DNA from: Doryteuthis pealeii
Taxonomy: Eukaryota > Mollusca > Cephalopoda > Myopsida > Loliginidae
NCBI GenBank assembly: GCA_023376005.1
Contig: CM042145.1
Span: 19,603,812-19,667,811, forward strand
Length of the DNA stretch: 64,000 bases
Direction: 5' to 3'
The position numbers and the translations under genes were made by a program. How positions within the stretch are numbered: position 1 is the first letter of the stretch; every line of letters begins with the position of its first letter. The notes below the pieces were generated by a model. That model saw nothing but the letters and a program-made list of their open reading frames with translations. It was not told the origin of the DNA and made no database searches. Positions 10,838 through 21,435 of the stretch are shown here, in pieces.

Positions 10838-11190
10838 AGTATTATTTGTATTAATTGAACTATTGTCCTCATCTTCATTGTTATCTGTACGTTTCGGCCG
10901 ATGTGCCCTCCGGCCTTCTTCAGGTATTTCTTGTCGGGCTCAGGAACCTTCTTGTCGTAATTGGGAGTCATCACGGAACTTTGAACCCAACCCTTTATTC
11001 AATCCACCGGGGTATCCTGTTCTTATTCCGCTAACCATAGCTGGGGTAGAGGTGTTAAGCTGTGTTAATTATTTTTCTATGTTACTGCTGCCCCTGACCA
11101 GGATTGAACCTGCAGTCTAGAGATAACTGTCACTTAGAACTGTCTTAATCTAACTCCTTTATCCACTACACTAGGTGTCCAATTGGACTG
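10838..11190 (-). repeat. SINE family B, near full-length
   Basis: The reverse complement of the 5148-5510 type. The tRNA-like head is at 11100-11190 ('caggattgaacctgcagtct' is the B box in reverse). The 3' end is at about 10838 next to an 'attatttgtatt' tail. Confidence 0.8.
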
Positions 11191-11325
11191 AATAAAGGTT
11201 GGGTTCAAAGTTCTGTGATGGTTCCCGATTATGACAAGAAATACCTGAAGAAGGCTGGAGGGCACATCAGCTGAAACAATGAAGACGAGGACAATAGTCC
11301 GAATACTACAAATAATTCTTAAATG
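11188..11325 (+). repeat. SINE family B, 3' half abutting the previous copy
   Basis: Starts at 'actgaataaaggttgggttc' directly at the head of the minus-strand copy and runs to 'gatgaggacaatagtccga...aaata'. Together they form an inverted pair around 11190, with an internal deletion in this copy. Confidence 0.7.
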
Positions 11326-11516
11326 TATATTAGTGTTTCTTTTTTTTCTTTTACAAAGTAAATATGGTGTGACTAATCTTTTTTAAAAACTTGCTGAAAT
11401 TGACTTGATTTTAAAACCTGAAAATTCTACTTATTACAAAAATTTATCTAGTTATGACAGACATTGTATTATGGTTAATAACAATGTTTTAATTTAGTCA
11501 TTAAATCCTGTCAAAC

Positions 11517-11660
11517 TCGGAACCCGAGTCCGACAAGAAATACCTGAAGAAGTCCGGAGGGCACATCGGCCAAAACGTTGTACAGATAACAATGAAGATG
11601 AGGACAATAGTCCGAATGATACAAATAATACTAATTATCAAGCCTCATCTCAAAAATTCA
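11517..11660 (+). repeat. SINE family B, 3' fragment
   Basis: Contains 'tccgacaagaaatacctgaa', 'cacatcggccaaaacgttgt' and 'gatgaggacaatagtccga', then 'tacaaataatactaattatc'. Confidence 0.75.
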
Positions 11661-12027
11661 GAGAAAAAAATATTCTAGATAACAATATCCATTATAAATT
11701 CCAATTTGAAAATTATAAAACCTAAAACCCAAATGGCTGGTCAGAGTTTGATCTCACTGATCAGCCAATACAAAAATTACATGAACATTGAAAATTGCAG
11801 TTTTTTTTCTGCTTAAAAATAAATAAAATTGCAATACTATTTGCTGTCTTGATAATTATCAATTATAGAAACCCTTGAAAAAAAATATATTCCAAGTTCT
11901 AATCTCATCAAATTATTATCTTAATTTTGGGGGTGGGGTGGGTGGGGTTGTGAAAGACAATGTGTTTGGAAGTATTTGACAATGTTTAGATATCATAGCA
12001 GATTGTTGCATTTTTTTTTTTTTTTTT

Positions 12028-12302
12028 TTCACGCTCAGAATTGCGGAGACATGGAATAAACTGCCTGCATCTGTTGTAGGCTGCCGGAGCACTGAGGCTT
12101 TCAAAGCCTCCATGCTTCCTGTAGTCCGCCAACACTATACCTGATGCCACTCTCCACATACACATGCACACACATACATCCATATTACTACTGTGAACTG
12201 TTCATGTTCCTGGCACAACATTATTCTGTGTACCTGACATGAGACTTTGATGAGTTGTGGTGCACCTGAGCACTGTACACAATAAATTACATTATTATTA
12301 TT
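12028..12302 (+). mobile_element. LINE 3' terminus: end of ORF2 plus 3' UTR
   Basis: The + strand frame from about 12028 reads FTLRIAETWNKLPASVVG and ends FKASMLPVVRQHYT before TGA at 12142-12144. 'R..WN.LP..VV....-..FK' is the typical last segment of reverse transcriptase ORFs in non-LTR elements. A ~155-bp 3' UTR follows with 'catgagactttgatga' and an ATT-repeat tail (12285-12302), the usual 3' end of this kind of LINE. The copy is 5'-truncated inside a T homopolymer at about 12010-12030. Two further 3' fragments lie on the minus strand at 3410-3525 and 6668-6764. Confidence 0.7.
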
Positions 12303-12763
12303 TAATATGAATGATTGAAGTGGTAGAGTGATTCATTCTCTACCAAGAATTTACAATTAAATTAGCAGAAATCTAAAATCTACAGAATATATATTTTTTT
12401 AAAGTTCAAACTCTAATTTCAGCTTTGTATATGTTCAGGTGTAATATATTGCCTGGTCAATCGGTTTGCACCTGGACGCCGGGCTGCAAGCAGGAAGTGT
12501 ATGGGTGTCAAACATGGGCCTGGAAACAAAAACAGGATATGGCATTGATCTGACCTTTGACACTGTAGGCACAGAAAATCTGTAGACCTAGCCCATAACC
12601 AATGAAAACAGGGTTTGTGGGCGAGGAGGTGTGTCTACAGAAAAACTGTGTAGGTGTCACAATCAAAGAAGCGTAACCCTGTGAATTGAACAATAATAAA
12701 ATGCCCCTGGATATCTGGGTTGGGCAGACCAAGATCAGGTTCGAGATCGCTTGCAGAAAAGGT

Positions 12764-12830
12764 TAGGGTAAAGGAAACCCAGTTAAATAAAATTTAACGG
12801 ACCTAAATTCCACCATCGTATGTCACACCG
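12764..12830 (+). repeat. Terminal fragment of the 430-bp foldback element
   Basis: 'ggttagggtaaaggaaaccc' then 'acctaaattccaccatcgta' matches the outer end of the palindrome at 14917-15360. Confidence 0.65.
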
Positions 12831-12948
12831 CAGGCTCTGTTGTATGTACAATCCCTGCTGACGACTGTCTACACACAACCGACGAATAAAGATATTTTAT
12901 ATTTTTATATAAATACTAGTGTTTCGTGTTGGGTCCAGTATATACATA

Positions 12949-13230
12949 TTTACCAACCTCTCCACACGAGCAGGATGTGACACAAGGTCAATTTTTTACG
13001 CGGAGCTTAACAGGTTTGAATTCAGAGTTTTCCTTCTCCTAGACCGGTTGCCTAACCAAGGTTAAAGAGTCCAGTCTGCCCTACTATTTACCCATAGCTG
13101 GAGGGAGAGTAGAATTCATACCTTTCCCAAGGGTATTAGCACTAAGTGAAATGCAATTACCATGTCCAGGATTTGAACTCGGGGCGACGAGTCCATTTCC
13201 TATGACTTTAACCATTACACCACACACTTC
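12949..13230 (-). repeat. SINE family C, near full-length
   Basis: On the minus strand the head reads 'gtgtggtgtaatggttaaag' (A-box-like), then 'gagttcaaatcctgg' (B-box-like), then 'tatgggtaaatagtagggca' and 'aggagaaggaaaactctgaa', ending near 'gtcacatcctgctcgtgtgg'. It is the most common SINE family here after A and B. Confidence 0.8.
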
Positions 13231-13604
13231 CTGGGTCCAGTATATAATACATGTCTATCTCCATATACAGAACTTCCACCACATTAAGTTTTAGTTTATA
13301 ATTAAAATTAGAGAATTATAGCAAAGACATAGAATGATATGTATACTTTATAATATATGCCATTATTTTATATGAGTGAACTGAAGTACGTAGTCAAATA
13401 TCTACAATTTTTATGCATTCATAAGAGTCAAGTTGTTTTAGACATGAACTATTATCGTGCAGAAATATTCAGAGGTAGAAATACATCAGTTGTCTCCCTT
13501 GAGTAGCAAGCATACAAAACTATTGCATTAGATTTTATGCAAAATTTCAAAAGTTATGGCTGGATTATTTGCATAAGCTCCTACAACCTAAATCTTAGAA
13601 TATA

Positions 13605-13705
13605 TTTTAGGAGCCTCAGACCATTGTTAGTGAGTTCAATTTTCACTCAGTGCCCCCATACTTCTGGCCTTGTGCCAAACCGAGTCAATAATCTCATCAA
13701 TAGAA
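13605..13705 (+). repeat. SINE family D fragment
   Basis: The 'cagaccattgttagtgagtt' segment followed by 'ttcactcagtgcccccatac' matches, in reverse, the copies at 48405-48632. Confidence 0.6.
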
Positions 13706-13818
13706 ATACTGAGTGACCATTTCTTTTTTTAAATTGTAAATAATTGTTTTTCTCTTTAGTAGTAGTAATAATAAGTGGATGTGTGTGTGTGTATGTATAT
13801 ATATATATATATATATAA

Positions 13819-14056
13819 GGGCTGGTTTATCTCAGTCAGTAGAGCGTCTGCCTAGGAACCACAAAGTTCCTGGTTTGATACCGGCCATCGCCAACTCAGC
13901 ATATGAGTAACACAGGGATCTCTGCAGTAAAGTGAGGAGTTGATGGTAGGTGTGGCGCTCCACCTCAGACACAAAAACAATTTCCTTGGTCTAGCACTAG
14001 TGAAAAGGAGATATCAGTTGTCTGGCTGATACCGACTTTAGGTCATCCAACGACAT
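13819..14056 (+). repeat. SINE family A, full-length
   Basis: A tRNA-like head 'gggctggtttatctcagtca...gataccggcc' with A and B boxes and a pairing acceptor-like start and end (ggcyggt / accggcc). The ~170-bp body 'caactcagcatatgagtaac...gactttaggtcatcc' follows. The element sits directly after a TA microsatellite. Confidence 0.85.
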
Positions 14057-14544
14057 TACTTATAGTTTTGCTCTTTACTTACCATATATTTTCCTTAAAG
14101 ATTATTCAGATCCAACTTTTTTTTTTAAAACCATAAATCTGTTTAAAACAGTTGTACCATCTTTATTAATTTTGACAAATATATATGTATATATCATTAT
14201 TACTTTCACTTTCTACAATGAGAAACAGCATGTAACAAAGACAATAATAAATAATAAGTTCTAGGCAAGACTCAAACTCGTCAGAAATTTTCTTTTTTTT
14301 TTTTTTTACAGTAAGTTCTAAGCAGCTTCTCAGACTTCTTTATTTTGTTTAACAGCATCTCAAACTCTGTGGGTCATTTAATGCCAGAAAAGGTTATTTT
14401 GGATTTCGGTCTTTAAAGTAGTGGTTCTATGGATGTTATATCTTGTTGAAAAGGTTGCTTTTTTTTCTTTTTTTTTTTTTTTTTTAGAAAATTAAAATGT
14501 TTTCAGGGTTTGTATTCCTTAAGAGGTCCCCCCAGGTTTCTTGT

Positions 14545-14875
14545 TTTTTGATAGTATTTAGTTTGGGTGTGTTTGAGGCTGTTACAATTTAGGAGGATAT
14601 GTTTGGTTGTAAGTTGTACTTTGCATATTGGGCGCACTGGGGCACCCTCCCCCTTTTAAAAGGTGAGAATGGGTGATGTGGTGTGCCCAATACGCAATCT
14701 GGCGAGTATTACTTATTGGTTTTCTAGTATAAAACGTACAATTCCATTTTTTTCTCTCTCTTTCCTTTATTAAACCTAAAAATGAACTACCTGTTGGATA
14801 AGAATAAAGAATGTATAGCATTACCTCTTCAGAGATCGTAGTGATCCCTTTGTAGATTCTAAGTAAATTCATCAT
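14545..14875 (-). pseudogene. LINE ORF2 RNase H-region remnant (jockey-like)
   Basis: Read on the minus strand, the frames together give a degraded C-terminal RNase H region: VILARLRIGHT (about 14715-14683), then THSHLLKG in a second frame, then KGEGAPVRPICKVQLTTKH (about 14660-14605) followed by ILLNC. The RxRIGHT and C..C...LT..HIL..C patterns are characteristic of jockey-type LINE polyproteins. At least two frameshifts and an in-frame TAA are present. Family recognition rests on motif memory only. Confidence 0.6.
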
Positions 14876-14879
14876 ATCA

Positions 14880-14907
14880 GATTGATTGATTGATTGATTG
14901 ATTGATC
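14880..14907. repeat. (GATT)n microsatellite
   Basis: Seven tandem gatt units, possibly the 3' tail of a repeat ending here. Confidence 0.85.
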
Positions 14908-14916
14908 TTTGATATA

Positions 14917-15347
14917 GGGTTTCCAGTTAAATCAAACTTAACGAACCTAAATTCCACCATCGTATGTCAGCCTGCCGGAAAAAAAAAAAAAAATCAGGGA
15001 AAAACCGAATTTAATGAAATTTTCAGTGTTAATATATTAATGAATAAAAGATATAATGCACCAGCTATTTTATTGAAAAACTTTTTTCAGGTCAGTTAAC
15101 TTTGTACTACGTATCTTTGAGGCATAACGCAGATTCTCAAAGGTACGTGATTCAAAGTTAACTGACCTGAAAAAAATGTAAAAGTTTTTAAATAAAATAA
15201 CTGGTGCATTATATCTTTTATTCATTAATATATCAATACTGGAAATTTCATTAAATTCGGTTAATTCCCTGATTTTTTTTTTTTCCGGCGGTGTGACATA
15301 CGATGGTGGAATTTAGGTCCATTAAATTCGATTTAACTGGGTTTCCT
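14917..15347. mobile_element. 430-bp palindromic foldback element
   Basis: The left arm 'ggtttccagttaaatc...acctaaattccaccatcg' pairs with the right arm ending 'cgatggtggaatttaggt...actgggtttcc'. Pairing continues inward through 'gcaccagctattttatt' and 'aggtcagttaactttg' to a ~30-bp centre at about 15117-15145. The arms carry opposed poly-A/poly-T runs at 14978 and 15275. Partial copies are at 3640-3770, 12764-12830 and 52690-52945. It has no coding capacity and can be read as a foldback MITE; the target duplication is unclear. Confidence 0.75.
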
Positions 15348-15359
15348 TTACCCTAACCT

Positions 15360-16550
15360 TTTTTTCTCTTTTTATTAAATTCTTAAAATGAATGATTCAA
15401 TTTACCTGCAATGAAGATACTGGACACAGCCATTGTGTTTGTGGATTCATTAAATGACTTCACTGATTTCAAATGAGACATTTTGAAGAAAAGGCGTCGG
15501 AAAAGAAACCGTATTAAAAACATTTAAACTTCTGATATTTAAAATCACTAACTTGAGTTTTTTTTTTTCATACTTTCTTTTTCACTCATTCCTATAAGGA
15601 CTTCTTGGTGGCAGAGTTAGTTGTGTATTTTCCACACAGATGACAAAGTTTGGTAATAAGTAAAAAACCAGGATGTAGAATGCTTTTATTCCCATCTGTT
15701 GCAACAAAATCTTCCTATCCCCCATTTGGCCTTGTGTTCAACTAAGGATATATATTACACACACTCACACGCATGCAAGAGAGAAATAAAGAATAATCTT
15801 ACAAAAAATAAAACCCATTCTAATCAAACCTAGGTGATGGGATAAATCTATCAAAATGTATCCATTTTTAACTCTTAACATCCTGTTAAGAATTTTATAA
15901 GTCCAGAGCCCAATTCCTATAACCATTTATCGATAAATGCCTAAAAATGGCCTTTTCATTTAAAGTTACCTGTTATTTCCCTTAAATCAAAGACTTCTAA
16001 ATATGTCGAATATTACATTTAAACAAGGGCTATCATTTGGGGTGGATTAGGAAAATGAATGTGACTTCTGACCGGGTGGAATGAGGTGGTATAGGATGTT
16101 AAGAGTTAAATGTGTCCCTACAAAAAACAAAATTATTCTTTACAAAGTTGCATATATTATCTCACTTTAGAACAAAAACACAAAAAAAATTGCTTATAAA
16201 ACTTTACGATAATATTCAGATGCTGTCGTCCTGCCCTAAAATATGCTAGATGCCGCCGTGCTAGTTATGAAGAGTATAACGGTTTGAAGGCGTTTTTTAT
16301 AGACAAATTAATGCGATTAGAAAGCGATATTTTACACCCCCTACCACTACCAAGTTTTTTATCGACAAGTAAATGTAAATATTTACCCCCCCTTTAGAAT
16401 ATCTTTTTTAATATATTTTTTTATTTTTATTTTAATTCAAAACAAAACGCCTCCAAACCATTATACGGTTCATAACTAGCGTGGGTCACTTTTTCAGCAA
16501 GCGCTGCCTAGCGTATTTTAAGGCAGGAGGCCAGGACAACAGCATCTGAA
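15360..16550. other. AT-rich intergenic DNA, nothing recognised
   Basis: No gene-like ORF. A weak inverted correspondence exists between 16225-16275 and 16440-16530 (cctgccctaaaatatgctag / tagcgtattttaaggcagga, plus 'ggtttgaaggcgtttt' and its reverse), suggesting another degraded foldback element of about 310 bp. Confidence 0.5.
16212..16545. mobile_element. Candidate degraded foldback element
   Basis: The outer arms 'cagatgctgtcgtcctgccc' (about 16217) and 'ggccaggacaacagcatctg' (about 16529-16548) are inverted. The next arms, 'gctagttatgaagagtataa' and the reverse of 'tatacggttcataactagcg', also pair. The internal region is AT-rich. Confidence 0.6.
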
Positions 16551-16555
16551 AATTA

Positions 16556-16699
16556 CCAACTTTACAATAGTTTTATATAGCCTTAACATTTGTAGAGTTT
16601 AAAATGAAGTTTGCTTTTTGTACAACTATTTGGTATTGTAAATCTTTATAGATATATACTTATGTGTGTGTGTATATATATATACACACACACACACAC
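16556..16699 (+). repeat. Local duplication unit, copy 1
   Basis: Repeated nearly exactly at 18126-18270, including 'tagccttaacatttgtagag', 'gtacaactatttggtattgt' and the terminal GT/TA/CA microsatellite. Confidence 0.85.
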
Positions 16700-16700
16700 A

Positions 16701-17016
16701 GATGCTGATAGGTATGCATCCTGCGTCACTGACACAAAAAAATCTAAAAAGGACCCAGAAAAATTGTATCCAGGCGTCCCAGTGTTTTCTTTTCTTCCCC
16801 CATTTTCAGCTAACTGTAAATACATTTCAATATTTTCTTGTAAATGAATTACACTGTATGGGATACAAGGTAGGGGTTAATTGCTTTAGTTGTTCATAAA
16901 TAAAAACTCTACAATTTATAAGAAACTTTAGTTGGGTCCTATCAAATTTCCCAGAGACTCATTCAAATCAAATCCTTGCGTCGTAAGATGCACTAGATTA
17001 AAAAGCTATCAGCATC
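16701..17016. mobile_element. MITE family G (gatgctgatag ends), copy 1
   Basis: About 315 bp with ends gatgctgatag and ctatcagcatc. Internal landmarks: 'gcatcctgcgtcactgac', 'cagctaactgtaaatacatt' and 'ttagttgggtcc'. Other copies at 38417-38722, 45261-45998 (split by a foldback MITE) and 57405-57703. Confidence 0.75.
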
Positions 17017-17017
17017 A

Positions 17018-17048
<31 letters not shown>

Positions 17049-17053
<5 letters not shown>

Positions 17054-17229
17054 TAAAGAAATAACAAAGACTTAGAGATTTTGCATTATAGTCTATTTCA
17101 GGGAGCTTAGACAAAGTGTCTAACTCTTCCGACTCATCAGATGCAAATGATGAGTCAGAGAGACAATTTGTCTAAGCTCCCTGAAATAGACTATAATGCT
17201 AATTCTCTTGTGTTATTTCTTTACTTATA
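17049..17229. repeat. 181-bp inverted repeat next to a TA run
   Basis: The left arm 'aagtaaagaaataacaaaga' plus 'ctatttcagggagcttagac' pairs with the right arm ending 'gttatttctttacttat'. The centre lies near 'gactcatcagatgcaaatga' (17130-17150). Single-stranded it could form a long hairpin. No matching copy is recognised elsewhere in the window. Confidence 0.8.
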
Positions 17230-17340
17230 TATTTGCTCTGGGTCTCTAACATTAAGAGCACACATTGAGCTCTCAAACTGCGACAGGTTTTTAAAAAAAA
17301 CCTTGTGTCGTAAGGAAGATTTCTTCTGTGGACTTTTTGA

Positions 17341-17372
<32 letters not shown>

Positions 17373-17514
17373 GTAACAATGTAGTTTTTATGTTTTACTA
17401 TACAAGTCAGTGCAAGTTACACTTTACACTTATTTTAGAAAATGCATTTCTCAGAAATAAATAAAATTTCAAAAATGTATAAAAAATATCATCAGTCTAT
17501 ATGCAGATCATGAG

Positions 17515-17749
17515 CGCCGGTTTAGCTAAGTCGGTAGTGTTTGGCTAGGAATCACAAGGTTCTTGGTTCGATACCGGCCCTCGCCAACTCAGCGTATGAG
17601 TAGCACATTGATCTGTGCGGTAAAGTGGGGAGCTGGTGGCTGCTCCACCACAGATGCTAAAATAATCTCCTTGGTCTAGCGATAGTGAAAAGGAGATAGA
17701 CACCCTCGCTGTCTGGCTGATACTGACATTAGGCCGCCCCGACGACTTT
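17515..17749 (+). repeat. SINE family A, full-length
   Basis: Head 'gccggtttagctaagtcggt' and B-box 'ggttcgataccggccc', body and 3' end 'taggccgccccgacgacttt'. Confidence 0.85.
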
Positions 17750-17899
17750 AATTTTTTTTTTATATGCAGATCTGTTATAAATACTGGGATCACTTATTAA
17801 GTTTCTTTTTAAATCAGTTACAAACTTGATCCTATATTTTTATAACTATTTCTGATTTGTGTTCAAGCCATAGAGCGTATGTGGTTAGTCATATTATTT

Positions 17900-18240
17900 T
17901 AGTTGGTGCACTGACACATTGCTTCATTCTGTGTGATTTGAAGGTTGTACAGATAAGTGAGCTCCATAATTCAGAAATTTATACTTTATGAGTTCAAACT
18001 GGACTATAATACCACAGAAGAAATTTTAGTTGGTGCACCGACATTTAAAAATAATTTAAGAAAAATAAAAATAATTAAAAAAAAAAAAATAATAATTTAA
18101 AAAAAAATAAAAATAATTTTAAAAACAACTTTACAATAGTTTTATATAGCCTTAACATTTGTAGAGTTTAAAATGAAGTTTGCTTTTTGTACAACTATTT
18201 GGTATTGTAATCTTTATAGATATATACTTATGTGTGTGTG

Positions 18241-18274
<34 letters not shown>

Positions 18275-18560
18275 AAAAAAATAAAAATTTTTAAAAAAAT
18301 AAAAAAAATTTAAGAAAAATAAAAATTATTTTATTTAAAAAAAAATTATTTTTATTTAAAATAAAAATAATTAAAAAAAAAAAAAAAAAATAAAATAAAA
18401 TAATTAAAAAAATTAATTTTAGTTGCGTGCACTGACACATTGCTTCATTCTGTGTGATTTGAAAGTTGTGCAGATAAATGAGCTCCATAGTCTAATTCAG
18501 GAATTTATACTTTATGAGTTCAAACTGGACTATAGTTCCACTGAAGAAATTTTACTTAGG
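17900..18560 (+). repeat. Nested local duplications around A-rich DNA
   Basis: 'gcactgacacattgcttcat...gttcaaactggactata' occurs at 17910-18010 and again at 18428-18535. Between them are A/T homopolymers and the second copy (18126-18270) of the 16556-16699 unit. The arrangement suggests patchwork duplication rather than a simple tandem array. Confidence 0.7.
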
Positions 18561-19039
18561 TTTCAAGAACCTTGATCAGGTAGGTCTATAACTGTGGATT
18601 CCAAGTCTGTGCTCCGAGCCATAGAAGCAATCCAGCAAGTGGCATCATCTTCGCAAACCTTGGTAATATGGAACTGCCAAATTGTCTTATATTACCAAAA
18701 TATTGGGAAACTAGGAGTTCAAACTGGACTATAATGCAGTGAAAGCAACTAAAAACATTTGTTGTGCAAAAAGGTGAAGGCACAGTAACCAGTTACAAGA
18801 ACCTTGATGATGAGGCAAGCCTTAAAATGTGAATTTCAAACCGTAGAGGCAAATCTGATGAGTAGTATTCTGCATCTCATAGTCCAGTATGGTTTGTCAC
18901 ACTCATGATGTTGGCAAAAACCTCTAGAGCTGCCAAATTGTGTCTCACTTTACCAAAATATGACAAAATTCTTTGACCCACCCTAATCTATGTCCCAACC
19001 CTATTGCTCTTATGGCAAACCCAAACCCTTCTTATTATA

Positions 19040-19325
19040 TATGTGCTAGAAGGCAGTGGCTGAGGGTCTTAGTGTCCTGGGTATGACGTTAAACTGCATC
19101 TAATGGTGAAGTTCCAATTTTGGATCTCTGGGGAGTGTGGAGTACCCCTTCATCACCATTACTCCTAGGTCCACTCTGACCTGGAGTGGTAGTACTTGTT
19201 AGGGTCCCATCTATGGGTTAAATAGAAAAAATTGAGTTTAACAAAAAAATTGAATACCCATCAAAAACGCTTTCGGCATAAAATGACCCAACAGGGGTTA
19301 GCATGCTGTAAAATCCAACCAATCC
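19040..19325 (+). repeat. SINE family F, fullest copy
   Basis: Starts 'gcagtggctgagggtcttag' (A-box-like) with 'gaagttccaattttgg' (weak B-box-like) at 19107-19122. Then come 'ggtccactctgacctggagt', 'agggtcccatctatgggtta' and 'cggcataaaatgacccaaca'. It gives the empty-site sequence for the MITE at 3969-4340. Other copies: 3030-3125, 3800-4405, 29705-29885 and 56465-56720. Confidence 0.6.
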
Positions 19326-19567
19326 TAATCTATGTAATTTATCAATATGAAATCACCATCGAGGAAAACAGGTAATTAATAATATTCAATTAAGAAGAAA
19401 AAAAAAAGGAATTAAGAGTTTTAGTTTTACCTAGAGATTTTCTTGTTCAGAAATATTTAAAAATTTACTGAATTAAACAATTCATATGTAACTAGTCTAA
19501 TAAAAATATTTAATGTGCAGTTCTAGATTAAAATGAAATAACTAAATAAATTCAATTTCTCTTAATT

Positions 19568-19760
19568 TTTGAGATGAGGCTTGATAATTTTTATTATTTA
19601 GATTATTTGAACTATTGTCTCGTCTTTTATTGTTATCTACACAACATTTCAGCCAATGTGCTTTCCGGCCTTCTTCAGCTATTTCTTATTGGACTTGGGA
19701 ACCTCCTACTCAAATGTTGTGCATATAACAATAGTTGGAATAATCCAAATAATAAAAATA
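19568..19760. repeat. SINE family B inverted fragments
   Basis: A minus-strand 3' portion (19568-19705, 'gaggcttgataattt', reverse of 'gatgaggacaatag') faces a short + strand end (19716-19760, 'gttgtgcatataacaatag'). Confidence 0.65.
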
Positions 19761-20154
19761 AAATCAAGATGGTATAATTAAGATGCTAATTAAAAAAAAA
19801 AAAAAAAATTTCTTTTTAAAGTTTACAGAAGTTTGTTGCTAGATAATTTTTCTTTAAGTTTGGTGATGAAGATATTGAGAAGATTGTATAGATTTCTTTT
19901 TAGGTTAATCTCTCTCTCACAGAGAAACAAAATGTACAAGTAAGGCCAAAAATAGCTTCAATTGATATTTTCTAAACATCAATTGTTCATTTATGTCTCT
20001 CATACCCCTTCATCCTTACCCTCCTTTCTTTCTTTCTACCCCCACGTTCCTCCTTTCTTTCTTCAATTGTTCATTTATGTTCTCTCATACCCCCCTTCAT
20101 CCTTACCCTCCTTTCTTTCTTTCTACTCCTCCTCGTTCCTCCTTTTTTCTTCAT

Positions 20155-20330
20155 GTTTCAGCTGGTGTGTTCTTTGACCTTCCTCGGGCATAGTTTTGTT
20201 GGTGGGGGTTGGATGACCGGATGACCAATTGCTCCTGTCCATACAAAGCTTTGATGCTTAAACCTAGTACTAGGCCGCCTGAAGAAGGCCAAAGAGTGCA
20301 TTGGCTGAAATGGTAAGATAATAAAAAAAA
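20155..20330. repeat. Inverted pair related to SINE family B body
   Basis: 'tttcagctggtgtgttcttt' at 20155-20175 is mirrored by 'aaagagtgcattggctgaaa' at 20290-20310. This is the 'cacatcggctgaaac' region of family B in both orientations. Confidence 0.55.
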
Positions 20331-20707
20331 CAAAACAAACAATATTTGCCACTCAAATCAATGACAAGGACTCATTTCAAGTAATATCTTTAAGCAGTAA
20401 AGAACTTCATTGCAATAGGTTCAACATTCTTCTTCTTCTTAAGTGCCAAAAATCTCAAGGGATAAGATATATATCTTTAAAAAAAATCTTCAAATAAAAA
20501 TAAAAAAATCATATAGCCAGAAAAAATTTTTTCTGGTTATATAATTTTTTTTTTTTTTTTTTTTTTTTGAAGATCCCTGTATTTTGTTAAAACCCGTCTG
20601 ATGAGGCTAGACCTCAACAAAATTTCTTTGAGTTTCTGGTTGAAATAAAATTATAACGGATGACGGTTAGTTAAGTTTTTCTTTCTTTGTAAGTTACATA
20701 TATATTT

Positions 20708-20898
20708 TATTCATTATAGTGTAACATACATTTAAGGTAATTGTTACCATTAGTTTCCAAATAACATGTTGCCACTTTTTGTCAAGACAATGAACCTGTT
20801 AAATCTTAACAGGCGCATTGACGAAAAGTGGCTAACATGCTGCTTGGAAACAATGGTAATAATTGCCCTTAAATATATTGTACACTATAATGAATGAA
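20708..20898. mobile_element. 190-bp foldback element
   Basis: Arms 'ttattcattatagtgta' and 'tacactataatgaatgaa' continue inward through 'ttaaggtaattgttaccatt' and 'gccactttttgtcaa' to a centre near 20795-20805. It is immediately followed by a 50-bp TA run at 20941-20993. Confidence 0.75.
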
Positions 20899-20938
20899 TA
20901 AATACAGCTCTTACATCCATATCGAGCTAGAAAAAGAC

Positions 20939-20996
<58 letters not shown>

Positions 20997-21435
20997 ACCA
21001 TTTGATAATTCAACTGGTTCTCCAGATCTTTTCATTTTCCAGATCTTTGCTAACAATGCTCAACAGAAAAAGTTTTGTTTTGTTCACTATATATGTATTT
21101 CAATTTTCATCTCGGGCTACTTGAAAATCTCAACCTAATCTCCAGATTTTAAAATTTTTTCCAGATCTTTGCTGACAATGCTCACAGAAAAAGTTTTTGT
21201 TCACTTTGTTTCATTTACTTTCAACAAGTATTTTTTAAAATTTTTTTCGTTTCAAATTTTTTTTTCATCAGAATTTTTTAAAAAGATGAGTCATCTTATT
21301 CAAATTACACACTCATCACATGTGAAGTTTGATCCCAAGCACAAATATTGGACATTTTGAATTAAGCTCACTGAGGATTTCCCTAATAAAGGAAATTATA
21401 CTTTGTTTATAGACCTTATATAGCTGGGAGAAGAG

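Noticed and set aside
17515..17600. Possible functional tRNA genes at family A heads
   Set aside because: A and B boxes are present but the cloverleaf is imperfect, a ~170-bp conserved body follows, and many copies exist; they are SINEs.
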